64,000 nucleotides of DNA from Rickettsia rhipicephali str. 3-7-female6-CWPP (GTDB taxonomy: Bacteria > Pseudomonadota > Alphaproteobacteria > Rickettsiales > Rickettsiaceae). The notes below the pieces were generated by a model. It saw only the letters and a list, made by a program, of their open reading frames with translations, searched no databases and was not told the origin of the DNA. This document shows, in pieces, positions 57,209-64,000 of the stretch. Position 1 is the first letter of the stretch. Each line of letters starts with the position of its first letter. The translations under genes and the position numbers were made by a program. The stretch lies in the NCBI RefSeq assembly GCF_000284075.1, contig NC_017042.1:186001-250000 (forward strand). Reading direction: 5' to 3'.

Positions 57209-57535
57209 TCAGTTATATATTTCATCGGCAAGCTTTTTATTGTAAGTATGAGATGTCATATTACGATCAGTAAGCATATAAATCCATAAACTCTCATCAT
57301 TTATAATACCGGCAACAAAAACTTCCTTTATCACTTCTTTAGGATAGTGAAGAACTGTGCCTTTTTGAGAAAAATATTCTTTTAAAAACTTCCAAGCGAG
57401 TTCAAAGGTAAATTCAAATCTTTGTATAGTGGCATCAATATAAGCCCTATCTGCTGTTGTCGGTTTTAAATAAATATCTTCAAGCGTCATAACAGCTTTA
57501 CGAAATTTTTCAAGTTTAAGGTTTATTTTTGACAT
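57209..57535 (-). CDS. HEPN-domain toxin-like protein (HI0074 type), C-terminally truncated
   Basis: The protein is 108 residues: LEKFRKAVMTLEDIYLKPTT, RFEFTFELAWKFLKEYF and TDRNMTSHTYNKKLADEIYN. RNMTSH is the R-x4-H RNase motif of HEPN toxins. The frame stops with TGA at 57211-57209, and the same frame continues after it as IRNYVPELKKLLNIIDLKI, so about 19 residues of the usual C-terminal helix are lost to a nonsense change (CGA to TGA would explain it). It overlaps the upstream MNT gene by 20 nt. It could still be active, since R-x4-H is retained. Confidence 0.82.
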   Translation of the reverse strand: MSKINLKLEKFRKAVMTLEDIYLKPTTADRAYIDATIQRFEFTFELAWKFLKEYFSQKGTVLHYPKEVIKEVFVAGIINDESLWIYMLTDRNMTSHTYNKKLADEIYN

Positions 57536-57821
57536 ATATAATTTTTTTCTCTTTTAATATATTTTTATAAAGTTCAGAGCTTATTTTAGTACTTTCAAAC
57601 CTTACACAATCTATTTTTAAAAGCGTGTCGGCATTCTCTATAATAGACATAACTTCTAGCCATTCTTGATCTGTAATATTAGGGCAGATAATTGCAATAT
57701 CAATATCGGAACGCTCATCGTTATCCCCTCTAGCACGAGAACCAAAAAGCCATATTTCGTTGACAAACGGTAAAGATTTTAGCTTATTAATGAATATATA
57801 TGATTGTATATCTTTATCCAT
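57516..57821 (-). CDS. MNT nucleotidyltransferase-domain antitoxin
   Basis: The protein is 101 residues. The minimal-nucleotidyltransferase signature GSRARGDNDERSDIDIAII carries the GSxRxG and D-x-D metal site, and a third acidic residue lies in KIDCVRF. Such MNT proteins can AMPylate their HEPN partner and silence it. It precedes and overlaps the HEPN gene. Intact. Confidence 0.87.
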   Translation of the reverse strand: MDKDIQSYIFINKLKSLPFVNEIWLFGSRARGDNDERSDIDIAIICPNITDQEWLEVMSIIENADTLLKIDCVRFESTKISSELYKNILKEKKIIYVKNKP

Positions 57822-57828
57822 ATAATTA

Positions 57829-58872
57829 CTAGCTTTTGATTAAAGATTTAATAATTTCGGCTACTCTTTCTGCTTCATTTAAGGGTTTGTAGCTATATTC
57901 CTCTAGAGCAATAGCCGACTTATCAAAAATTCTTGCTATCTTCTGTTCTACTAACTGCTTTATAAAAATCTTATGCTTTGAAGAATTAAAGTTTGGTGGG
58001 CAGAATATATAAAGAGGCTTGCCGCTTGAAGCTGCTTCACTGCACATTGAGATTGAGTCTGCCGTAGAGATTATATATTTTGCCTTGGAGAGCATAGCTA
58101 TATAAGGATTATAGCCTGCGTCTTCGTTCGGGTCATAAATAATTTTGGAAGATAGCGTATTATTTTTAATAATTGATTTTACAGTGTGTGGTGTACGTCT
58201 ACTAAAACTAATGAAAAAAGGTATTTTTTGATTAGTATATATTTTATTTAATAATGAAGCAAATAAAACTGCTTCATCTTCATGGAAATTAAATTTTTTA
58301 TTATTCCCACCGATTATCACTGCAATAAACTGTTTAAGATTAGGATAATGTTTTTGGAGTTCCAAGTTCGCCGCGGCGAACTTTTCGGTTACGTTGTTGA
58401 TAGCTCCGTTGATGGGGATAATGTTTTTAAAGTCGTCATTGCGAGGAAATACGAAGTATTGACGAAGCAATCTAGTAAAAAAGCCCTGAGATTGCTTCAG
58501 CCACTTTGTGGCTTCGCAATGACGTTGGTCATGATAAGACAGAATAACAGCATCAAATGCATTGTAAGGAAGATTAGGCTGCATTATTTGTATTAACTTG
58601 ATATCTTTAAATTTCTTTTTTAAATAAAATGCTAGTACTGCCGTTCTTCTTCCAGCGGTAATTATCATATCAGGCGGGGACTTATCCAAAAGATACTGCA
58701 ATAGCTCACTTTTTATATGAATAGGATAATATTTTAGTAAAAAGTTTGGTAGCTTAGCTAAGCAATTATATTCAAGCTTAATTGTTGTATATTCTTCCGT
58801 TAATTTTTCAGCAAGTGCAATAGCCTGATGGGTGTTGCCTGTTCTATCATCTGCCAATACGTGTATTTTCAT
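57829..58872 (-). CDS. ELM1-like (DUF1022) protein with in-frame palindromic repeat
   Basis: The product is 347 residues. It resembles the GT-B-like ELM1/DUF1022 family: MKIHVLADDRTGNTHQAIAL, SPPDMIITAGRRTAVLAFYL, VIIGGNNKKFNFHEDEA, FFISFSRRTPHTVKSII, and KYIISTADSISMCSEAASSG. The mitochondrial member takes part in fission; bacterial roles are unknown. Between YHDQ (residue about 117) and the IPINGAINN segment, about 32 residues (RHCEATKWLKQSQGFF and on to FPRNDDF) come from a class A palindrome read in frame. It is the last gene of a minus-strand pair with mrp (4-nt overlap). Confidence 0.8.
   Translation of the reverse strand: MKIHVLADDRTGNTHQAIALAEKLTEEYTTIKLEYNCLAKLPNFLLKYYPIHIKSELLQYLLDKSPPDMIITAGRRTAVLAFYLKKKFKDIKLIQIMQPNLPYNAFDAVILSYHDQRHCEATKWLKQSQGFFTRLLRQYFVFPRNDDFKNIIPINGAINNVTEKFAAANLELQKHYPNLKQFIAVIIGGNNKKFNFHEDEAVLFASLLNKIYTNQKIPFFISFSRRTPHTVKSIIKNNTLSSKIIYDPNEDAGYNPYIAMLSKAKYIISTADSISMCSEAASSGKPLYIFCPPNFNSSKHKIFIKQLVEQKIARIFDKSAIALEEYSYKPLNEAERVAEIIKSLIKS
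58434..58524. mobile_element. Class A palindrome inside the ELM1-like coding sequence
   Basis: CGTCATTGCGAGGAAATACG to GCTTCGCAATGACG, with internal GAAGCAATCTAG and TGAGATTGCTTC, is the same element found at about ten intergenic sites here. It is stop-free in the host frame and encodes RHCEATKWLKQSQ and LRQYFVFPRNDD. Confidence 0.92.
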
Positions 58873-59828
58873 TGTAAATACTTTTCTAAAGGTAATGTTA
58901 ATGAGTTTGTTAGAGGTAGTGATTTATCGCAAGCCTCGGCTATTTGCGGTGTGATCGGAATTTGAGCGATTAGTGGTATATTATATTTTTGCGATAAGTG
59001 TCCGCCGCTATTATTTTTAAGCATATAGCTCATATTCTCAATTATTCCCAAAATAGGTAAATTTAGTTTTTGATATAAATCTATAGAACGTATTACGTCT
59101 ATTTCTGATATTTTTTGTGGTATAGTTACGATTATTACGCCGTCTAAATGATAATTTTCTAGTATACTTAAATGAATATCACCTGTCCCCGGCGGCATAT
59201 CGATAATTAAATAATCTAAATTATCCCATTTTGTTACCGATAATAAATGATAAATAGTCTTACTCGCCATAGGACCACGCCAAATAATTGCCGAGTGGTC
59301 TTTAACGAAGAAGCCTATAGACATAATTTCGATGCTTTGAGCAAGTACCGGTATTATTCGCCCATCTTTCGTTTTCGGTACTTCGTTAATGCCGAATATA
59401 TGCGGAATTGACGGACCATAAATATCCGCATCTACTATCCCGACTCGGTAATTTTCTAGACTTAACTGCTGAGCAATAAGAGCCGATATGGTAGATTTTC
59501 CGACTCCGCCTTTACCTGACGCTACTAAGATAATTTTTTTTACATTTTCTACAAAATATTTTGGTTTTTGAACTTTTTTCTCCATCGGTTTACTTTCGGT
59601 AAAAACAATTGTTATTTTATTTACTTCCGAAATCTCGTTAAGTTTATTAATTGCCTTAAGTCTAATTTCTTCGGCTTCTAACTTGTTTTTACCTGATATA
59701 TCTATTGAGAAACCGATATTATTACCTTTAATTATAATATCCGATATAACTTCATTTAAAAAAGTACCGTCTTTAAAGGTAATATGCTGAATTTTATCTA
59801 TAATTTGTCGTTGGTGTAAATTCGTCAT
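58869..59828 (-). CDS. mrp: Mrp/NBP35-type Fe-S cluster carrier ATPase
   Basis: The product is 319 residues. The N-terminal DUF59-like half is followed by the deviant Walker A LVASGKGGVGKSTISALIAQ, VDADIYGPSIPHIFG, and Walker B LIIDMPPGTGDIHLS. The CxxC near the C-terminus used in many ApbC/Mrp proteins is not present (NMSYMLKNNSGGH instead of the usual NMSYFxCxxC), so cluster binding may differ. It overlaps the ELM1-like gene by 4 nt. Confidence 0.92.
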   Translation of the reverse strand: MTNLHQRQIIDKIQHITFKDGTFLNEVISDIIIKGNNIGFSIDISGKNKLEAEEIRLKAINKLNEISEVNKITIVFTESKPMEKKVQKPKYFVENVKKIILVASGKGGVGKSTISALIAQQLSLENYRVGIVDADIYGPSIPHIFGINEVPKTKDGRIIPVLAQSIEIMSIGFFVKDHSAIIWRGPMASKTIYHLLSVTKWDNLDYLIIDMPPGTGDIHLSILENYHLDGVIIVTIPQKISEIDVIRSIDLYQKLNLPILGIIENMSYMLKNNSGGHLSQKYNIPLIAQIPITPQIAEACDKSLPLTNSLTLPLEKYLQ

Positions 59829-59866
59829 AATTAAATTTCCTTTTTAAAGCTGTTGAAGCTCGTAAC

Positions 59867-59895
59867 TTGACGTTATATACTATAATATATATAAT
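59867..59895 (+). promoter_or_regulatory. hflK promoter
   Basis: TTGACG (59867-59872), 17 bp, TATAAT (59890-59895). Start of transcription would be about 30 nt before the hflK ATG. A near-perfect sigma-70 site. Confidence 0.7.
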
Positions 59896-59932
59896 TATCT
59901 CATCTTTAAAATAATATAAAACAACAAAGCAA

Positions 59933-60973
59933 ATGCTTAATAAAAAATATATCTCAATTTTAAAAAAATCTCCATGGAAAGATTTTGATTCTGATAAAGA
60001 AGATAACATATTCACAAGACCGCGTAAAAATCAATTTAATTTTGATCAATTTCAATGCCCGTTTAATTTCAATGCTAAAACGATAATTTTAGCTGTTGTC
60101 GCAGTGGTTGCTTTATGGCTCGCTTCGGGTATTTATGAAATAAAAGAAGGCGAAGAAGCAGCGGTAATAAGATTTGGGCGTCTTGTGCGTAAGGGCTCCC
60201 CCGGGCTTAATTATCATTTACCGGCGCCTTTTGAAAAGATAATAGTTGAGAAAGTTAAACAATCACGCCGGATTGAGATTGGTTATCGTACAAATAACTT
60301 TCTGCGTAGCGGTGGCGATAATACTAAAAATATTGCCGGTGAAAGTATAATGCTCACCGGTGATGAAAATATCGTTGCTTTAAATTGTGACGTAATGTGG
60401 CATATTAATAATCTTGAAGATTTTATTTTTAACGTACAAAGGCCTGAAGAAACAGTAAAAGCAACAGTCGAGAGTGCCGTTAGGGAAGTCATAGGTAATA
60501 CTCCTATTTCTTGGGTATTATCCGATCAAAAGCAGGAGATTACTTATAAAATAGAGAAATTAGCACAGAAGATATTGGATAGTTATAATGCCGGCGTTAT
60601 GATTGAGAAAGTACAATTATTAAAAGCCGAGCCGCCTGCCGAAGTAATAGACGCTTATAGAGACGTGCAAACTTCAAAAGCAGATAAAGAAAAAGAAATA
60701 AATCAAGCTCAAGCCTATAATAATAAGATTTTGCCGGAAGCTAGAGGAGCGGCTGCAAAGATTATACAAGAAGCAGAAGGTTATAGAGAAGAAGTTATAT
60801 CGAAAGCAGAAGGTGATAGTCAAAGATTTAATGCTATTTATAAACAATATGCTACAGGTAGGCAAGTAACTAGAGATAGATTATATTTAGAAGTAGTCGA
60901 AGAGATATTAGGCGGTTCAAATAAAACGATTATTAATAATGCACTACTGCCGCATATGGCTATTAAACCATAG
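59933..60973 (+). CDS. hflK: HflK membrane protease regulator
   Basis: The product is 346 residues. A single N-terminal membrane segment (TIILAVVAVVALWLASGIYE) is followed by the SPFH/band-7 domain (EGEEAAVIRFGRLVRKGSPG, RRIEIGYRT) and a helical C-terminus (EAEGYREEVISKAEGD). HflK with HflC modulates FtsH at the membrane. hflC follows after 92 bp, which contain a palindrome. Confidence 0.94.
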   Translation: MLNKKYISILKKSPWKDFDSDKEDNIFTRPRKNQFNFDQFQCPFNFNAKTIILAVVAVVALWLASGIYEIKEGEEAAVIRFGRLVRKGSPGLNYHLPAPFEKIIVEKVKQSRRIEIGYRTNNFLRSGGDNTKNIAGESIMLTGDENIVALNCDVMWHINNLEDFIFNVQRPEETVKATVESAVREVIGNTPISWVLSDQKQEITYKIEKLAQKILDSYNAGVMIEKVQLLKAEPPAEVIDAYRDVQTSKADKEKEINQAQAYNNKILPEARGAAAKIIQEAEGYREEVISKAEGDSQRFNAIYKQYATGRQVTRDRLYLEVVEEILGGSNKTIINNALLPHMAIKP

Positions 60974-60978
60974 GGATG

Positions 60979-61012
60979 CGATGTCATTCCCGCTTTCGCG
61001 GGAATGACATCG
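60979..61012. terminator. Perfect class C hairpin between hflK and hflC
   Basis: CGATGTCATTCCCGC and its exact complement (15 bp) with a 4-nt loop. It is a strong hairpin in RNA of either strand. It lies between two genes that must be expressed together, so it may reduce rather than stop transcription. Confidence 0.65.
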
Positions 61013-61065
61013 AGCGTGTTTTTCACGCTATACACGAATGACATCTAAATAACAAGGAATATTAA

Positions 61066-61926
61066 ATGCAACAAAAGATTTATTATATAATTTTTACAAT
61101 TGTTTTTGGGCTGATGCTGATTTCTAGCTCCTTATTCTCAGTTGACCAACGCCAATCTGCAGTAGTATTCCAGTTTGGTGAGGCAGTTAGAACTATAGAA
61201 AATCCAGGACTGAATATTAAAATCCCGTTTATTCAAAATGTTGAATTTTTTGATAAGCGTCTTTTAGATGTTGAGGTTGAGGCAAAAGAATTAACGGCTG
61301 CTGACGGTAAACGAGTTATTGTTGATGCCTACGCCAAATTCCAAATTAATAATCCCGTAATGTTTTATAAAACGGTACATGATTATCAAGGTGTGAAAAT
61401 TAGGCTGACTCGTAATCTTGAATCGTCAATGCGTAAGGTGATAGGTAAAATCTCGCTAAGTAGCCTTTTAAGTCAGGAACGTAGTAACGTAATGTTAAAT
61501 ATCTTAAATCAAGTGGACGGTGAAGCTAAAAGCTTCGGTATTGATGTTGTAGATGTTAGAATTTTAAGAGCAGACTTACCAAAAGAAAATAGTGCGGCTA
61601 TTTATCGTCGTATGCAAACGGCACGTGAAAAAGAAGCAACCCAAATTAGAGCGGAAGGACAAGAAGAAAGCGTGCGTATTCGTTCAAAAGCAGATAAAGA
61701 AAGTAAAATAATACTTGCTAAAGCTTATCGAGATGCACAAATTATTAAAGGTGACGGCGATGAGAAAGCGGCAACAATATATAATTCTGCTTATTCAGTC
61801 GACCCAGAATTTTATAAATTTTATAGGTCACTTTTAGTATATAAAAATTCTTTAAAGAAAGAGAATACTAATTTTGTAATTTCACCGGATGCTGAAGTTT
61901 TAAAATATCTAAATCTAACTAAGTAG
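61066..61926 (+). CDS. hflC: HflC membrane protease regulator
   Basis: The product is 286 residues with an N-terminal anchor (YIIFTIVFGLMLISSSLFSV), the SPFH domain (DQRQSAVVFQFGEAVRTIEN, FDKRLLDVEVEAKEL, RNLESSMRKVIGKISL) and a C-terminal helical part (QEESVRIRSKADKESKIILA). Partner of HflK. AAGGA precedes the start. degP follows 37 bp on. Confidence 0.95.
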   Translation: MQQKIYYIIFTIVFGLMLISSSLFSVDQRQSAVVFQFGEAVRTIENPGLNIKIPFIQNVEFFDKRLLDVEVEAKELTAADGKRVIVDAYAKFQINNPVMFYKTVHDYQGVKIRLTRNLESSMRKVIGKISLSSLLSQERSNVMLNILNQVDGEAKSFGIDVVDVRILRADLPKENSAAIYRRMQTAREKEATQIRAEGQEESVRIRSKADKESKIILAKAYRDAQIIKGDGDEKAATIYNSAYSVDPEFYKFYRSLLVYKNSLKKENTNFVISPDAEVLKYLNLTK

Positions 61927-61963
61927 TATACTAGTCTATCTACTTTTTATTTACTTGGAATAT

Positions 61964-63490
61964 ATGGTTAATCTGAAAATAGTTATTGTTATAATAGTTT
62001 TAATATCAAGTAACGTTGTTCTAGCACAAGAAAATAGTAAGTCTTTAAAAGTAGCAGATCAAGAAGAGAATGAATTTACGGAAATAAATTCTGCTCCTTT
62101 AAAAGTAAGTGAAGCCGCCCATTATAGCTTTGCCGATATAGTTGAACCGTTAATTCCTGCAGTCGTTAATATTTCAACAATAGAATATGTTAATAGTAAA
62201 TCGGAAAATGCCGAGAAAGATCCTCTGCAAGAAAAAGTTAATGATTTTTTAGAAAAGCTTAATATACCGTTGAATTTGGAAGAGGTCAATCAAACTCCGA
62301 AAAGTGTTCCGCTTGGTTCAGGATTTATTATTGAACCTAACGGCTTAATAGTGACAAACTATCATGTAATTGCAAATGTTGATAAAATTAATATAAAACT
62401 TGCAGATAATACCGAATTATCGGCTAAATTAATAGGTAACGATACTAAAACCGATTTAGCTCTCTTAAAAATAGATAGCGAGGAACCTCTACCTTTTGTT
62501 GAGTTTGGAGATTCAAATGATGCAAGAGTAGGAGATTGGGTTATTGCGATCGGTAATCCGTTCGGTAATCTAGGTGGTACGGTGACAAGCGGTATTATTT
62601 CTTCTAAAGGGCGGGATATCGATATAGATACGGACAATATAGTCGATAATTTTATTCAAACGGATGCTGCAATTAATAACGGGAACTCCGGTGGCCCTAT
62701 GTTTAATTTGGATCAGAAAGTAATCGGCGTAAATACGGCAATTTTTTCACCGCTCGGTACTAATATAGGTATCGGTTTTGCAATACCGTCAAATACTGCA
62801 AAGCCTATAATCGAACGTCTTAAGAAAGATGGAAAAGTAAGTAGAGGACGCCTTGGAGTAACAATACAAGATTTAACCGAGGAAATGTCTGAAGGGCTAG
62901 GACTTAAAGATACTAGGGGGGTGTTAGTAGCTAAAGTACAAGAAGACGGTCCAGGTGATAAAGCGGGAATTAAAACAGGTGATATAATAATAGAGTTTGC
63001 AGATATACCGGTTAAAAATACTAAAAAATTACGTGTAATTATTGCAGATGCTCCTATTGATCAGGCAGTAAAAGTAAAAATACTTCGCGATAAAAAGGAG
63101 CTTGAATTACCTATTAAAATTACTTCGGATAATGAAGAGGTTACCAAAGATTCTACAGAAGAGACCAATAAGAAAGACATAACAAATAAAGAAGAAAATA
63201 ATTTATCTATTACTAAAAATAATATTACTTTTGGTAATTTGACTGAAGAACTAAGACAAAAATATATTATTCCTCAAGACAAAATGGGAATAGTTATAAC
63301 CAATATTGATGAAGAAGAAAGTAGCTTCAAAATTGGCGATCTGATAACCAATATTAATCAGGAAAGCATAGACGATATAAGTAAGCTAGAAGAATTATAT
63401 GAAAATGCTAAAAAATCAGATAAGCAAAATATTTTGCTCCTGATTGAAAGGGGTAGTAGTAATATGTTTGTACCATTGCAGGTTATGTAA
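61964..63490 (+). CDS. degP: DegP/HtrA periplasmic serine protease
   Basis: I start at ATG 61964, which gives the signal peptide MVNLKIVIVIIVLISSNVVL with AQ (an in-frame TTG lies 9 bp earlier). The triad is His in TNYHVI, Asp in KTDLALL and Ser in NNGNSGGPMF. Two PDZ domains follow (RGRLGVTIQDLTEEM; MGIVITNIDEEESSF), the second degenerate, separated by a Lys/Glu/Asn-rich linker. It degrades or refolds damaged envelope proteins. The hflK-hflC-degP order is that of many alphaproteobacteria. Confidence 0.95.
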   Translation: MVNLKIVIVIIVLISSNVVLAQENSKSLKVADQEENEFTEINSAPLKVSEAAHYSFADIVEPLIPAVVNISTIEYVNSKSENAEKDPLQEKVNDFLEKLNIPLNLEEVNQTPKSVPLGSGFIIEPNGLIVTNYHVIANVDKINIKLADNTELSAKLIGNDTKTDLALLKIDSEEPLPFVEFGDSNDARVGDWVIAIGNPFGNLGGTVTSGIISSKGRDIDIDTDNIVDNFIQTDAAINNGNSGGPMFNLDQKVIGVNTAIFSPLGTNIGIGFAIPSNTAKPIIERLKKDGKVSRGRLGVTIQDLTEEMSEGLGLKDTRGVLVAKVQEDGPGDKAGIKTGDIIIEFADIPVKNTKKLRVIIADAPIDQAVKVKILRDKKELELPIKITSDNEEVTKDSTEETNKKDITNKEENNLSITKNNITFGNLTEELRQKYIIPQDKMGIVITNIDEEESSFKIGDLITNINQESIDDISKLEELYENAKKSDKQNILLLIERGSSNMFVPLQVM

Positions 63491-63501
63491 GATATAGTTT
63501 T

Positions 63502-63535
63502 CTATATCATTCCCGCGAAGGCGGGAATGACATAG
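63502..63535. terminator. Class C hairpin after degP
   Basis: CTATATCATTCCCGC and GCGGGAATGACATAG pair at 14 of 15 positions around GAAG. It lies 12 bp after the degP stop. Confidence 0.65.
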
Positions 63536-63562
63536 AATGTAAAAATAATACCTAAATAATTT

Positions 63563-64000
63563 ATGAATGAAAAAATAGCAATTTTAAGTGCATATAGTTT
63601 TGTTAATATAGAAGAACCGGCGAATTTGATACCGAAACTTTTGCTTATCGGTAAAAGAAAATATGTTAGAGGTACTATTTTATTAGCTAATGAAGGCTTT
63701 AACGGTTCTTTTTCAGGTTCATATGAAAATGTAAATCTTGTACTTGAAGAATTGATAAAGCTGACCGGTCCCAAAGATGTTAACGTTAAAATAAATTATA
63801 GTGATGTTCATCCTTTTCAGAAATTGAAAGTCAGACTTAAGAAAGAGATCGTAGCAATGAACGTTGATGATTTAAATGTTGATTTGTTTAAAGGCGAATA
63901 TATAGAGCCGAAAGATTGGGATGAATTTATCACAAAACAAGATGTTATAGTAATAGATACTCGAAATGATTATGAAGTAGAGGTCGGTACATTTAAATCA
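63563..64000 (+). CDS. trhO: TrhO (UPF0176) tRNA uridine-34 hydroxylase, 5' part
   Basis: The gene starts at ATG 63563 and runs off the window end after 146 codons. Visible motifs: [40 protein letters not shown], and the rhodanese start [18 protein letters not shown]. This is the YceA/TrhO family, which hydroxylates U34 of tRNA using prephenate- or oxygen-dependent chemistry in other bacteria. The catalytic cysteine lies beyond the window. Identity is secure. Confidence 0.92.
   Translation, partial: MNEKIAILSAYSFVNIEEPANLIPKLLLIGKRKYVRGTILLANEGFNGSFSGSYENVNLVLEELIKLTGPKDVNVKINYSDVHPFQKLKVRLKKEIVAMNVDDLNVDLFKGEYIEPKDWDEFITKQDVIVIDTRNDYEVEVGTFKS

Noticed and set aside
58282-58596. Plus-strand open frame opposite the ELM1-like gene
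   Set aside because: It runs through the class A palindrome, which is open in several frames; the rest shows no independent coding signals.

Overview
The window is about two-thirds A+T and comes from a Rickettsia chromosome, most likely of the spotted fever or transitional group. The evidence is direct: a Sca2 autotransporter gene, the rvh type IV secretion block with five tandem VirB6 paralogues, in-frame Rickettsia palindromic element 1 (RPE-1) insertions inside genes, dozens of palindromic intergenic repeats, and many genes caught in the middle of decay. The species cannot be fixed by eye. An IS982-family element and Phd/YoeB and HEPN/MNT toxin-antitoxin pairs fit a tick- or insect-associated Rickettsia rather than a typhus-group strain.

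Layout. 1-1.2 kb: the 3' end of secG and a frameshifted yhhQ/VUT transporter. 1.2-6.8 kb: sca2 (formin-like actin nucleator), on the minus strand. 7-10.7 kb: cysS, rpsB, tsf. 11-12.2 kb: a broken hypothetical gene. 12.2-16.2 kb (minus strand): waaA with an RPE-1 insertion, a DUF374 acyltransferase, an aspartate aminotransferase, and a YoeB/YefM module with a visible operator. 16.3-23 kb: a TPR-methyltransferase, mlaA, mlaC, a dead prs, alr, mlaE, mlaF and a small membrane protein. 23.1-25.8 kb: two decayed genes, one resembling protein N-terminal asparagine amidohydrolase, the other split by an IS982-family element with a target duplication. 26-28.6 kb: rpmB-rpmE, initiator tRNA-Met, engB and a degenerate acetylglutamate-kinase homologue. 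28.6-46.4 kb: rvhB3, rvhB4a and rvhB6a-e. 46.4-49.2 kb: a small frameshifted ORF, a collapsed pta-ackA pair and a small broken hypothetical. 49.2-64 kb: housekeeping genes (trmD, rplS, gapR-like, secF, nuoF, lepB-rnc-era, ruvC, trmJ), a HEPN/MNT pair, an ELM1-like gene carrying a palindromic repeat in frame, mrp, hflK-hflC, degP and the 5' part of trhO.

How the genes work together. The rvh genes encode the inner-membrane channel and one ATPase of the secretion system. mlaA/mlaC/mlaE/mlaF are part of the retrograde phospholipid transport system (mlaD is not in the window). waaA acts in Kdo-lipid A synthesis; the DUF374 gene is probably also envelope-related. hflK/hflC/degP/lepB/secF/secG handle membrane-protein export and quality control. 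Losses (prs, pta, ackA, yhhQ) fall in functions that a host-dependent bacterium can replace by import.

Palindromic repeats fall into recurring classes. Class A begins CGTCATTGCGAG and ends with the complement. Class B begins TGTCATCCCG or TGTCATACCG. Class C begins TGTCATTCCCGC. RPE-1 and two further long palindromes share a short internal core. I see no complete, clearly new multi-gene system. The best candidates for follow-up are the decayed amidohydrolase-like locus, the coding-frame palindrome in the ELM1-like gene, the kinase homologue without its glycine loops, and the shared core of the palindromic elements.
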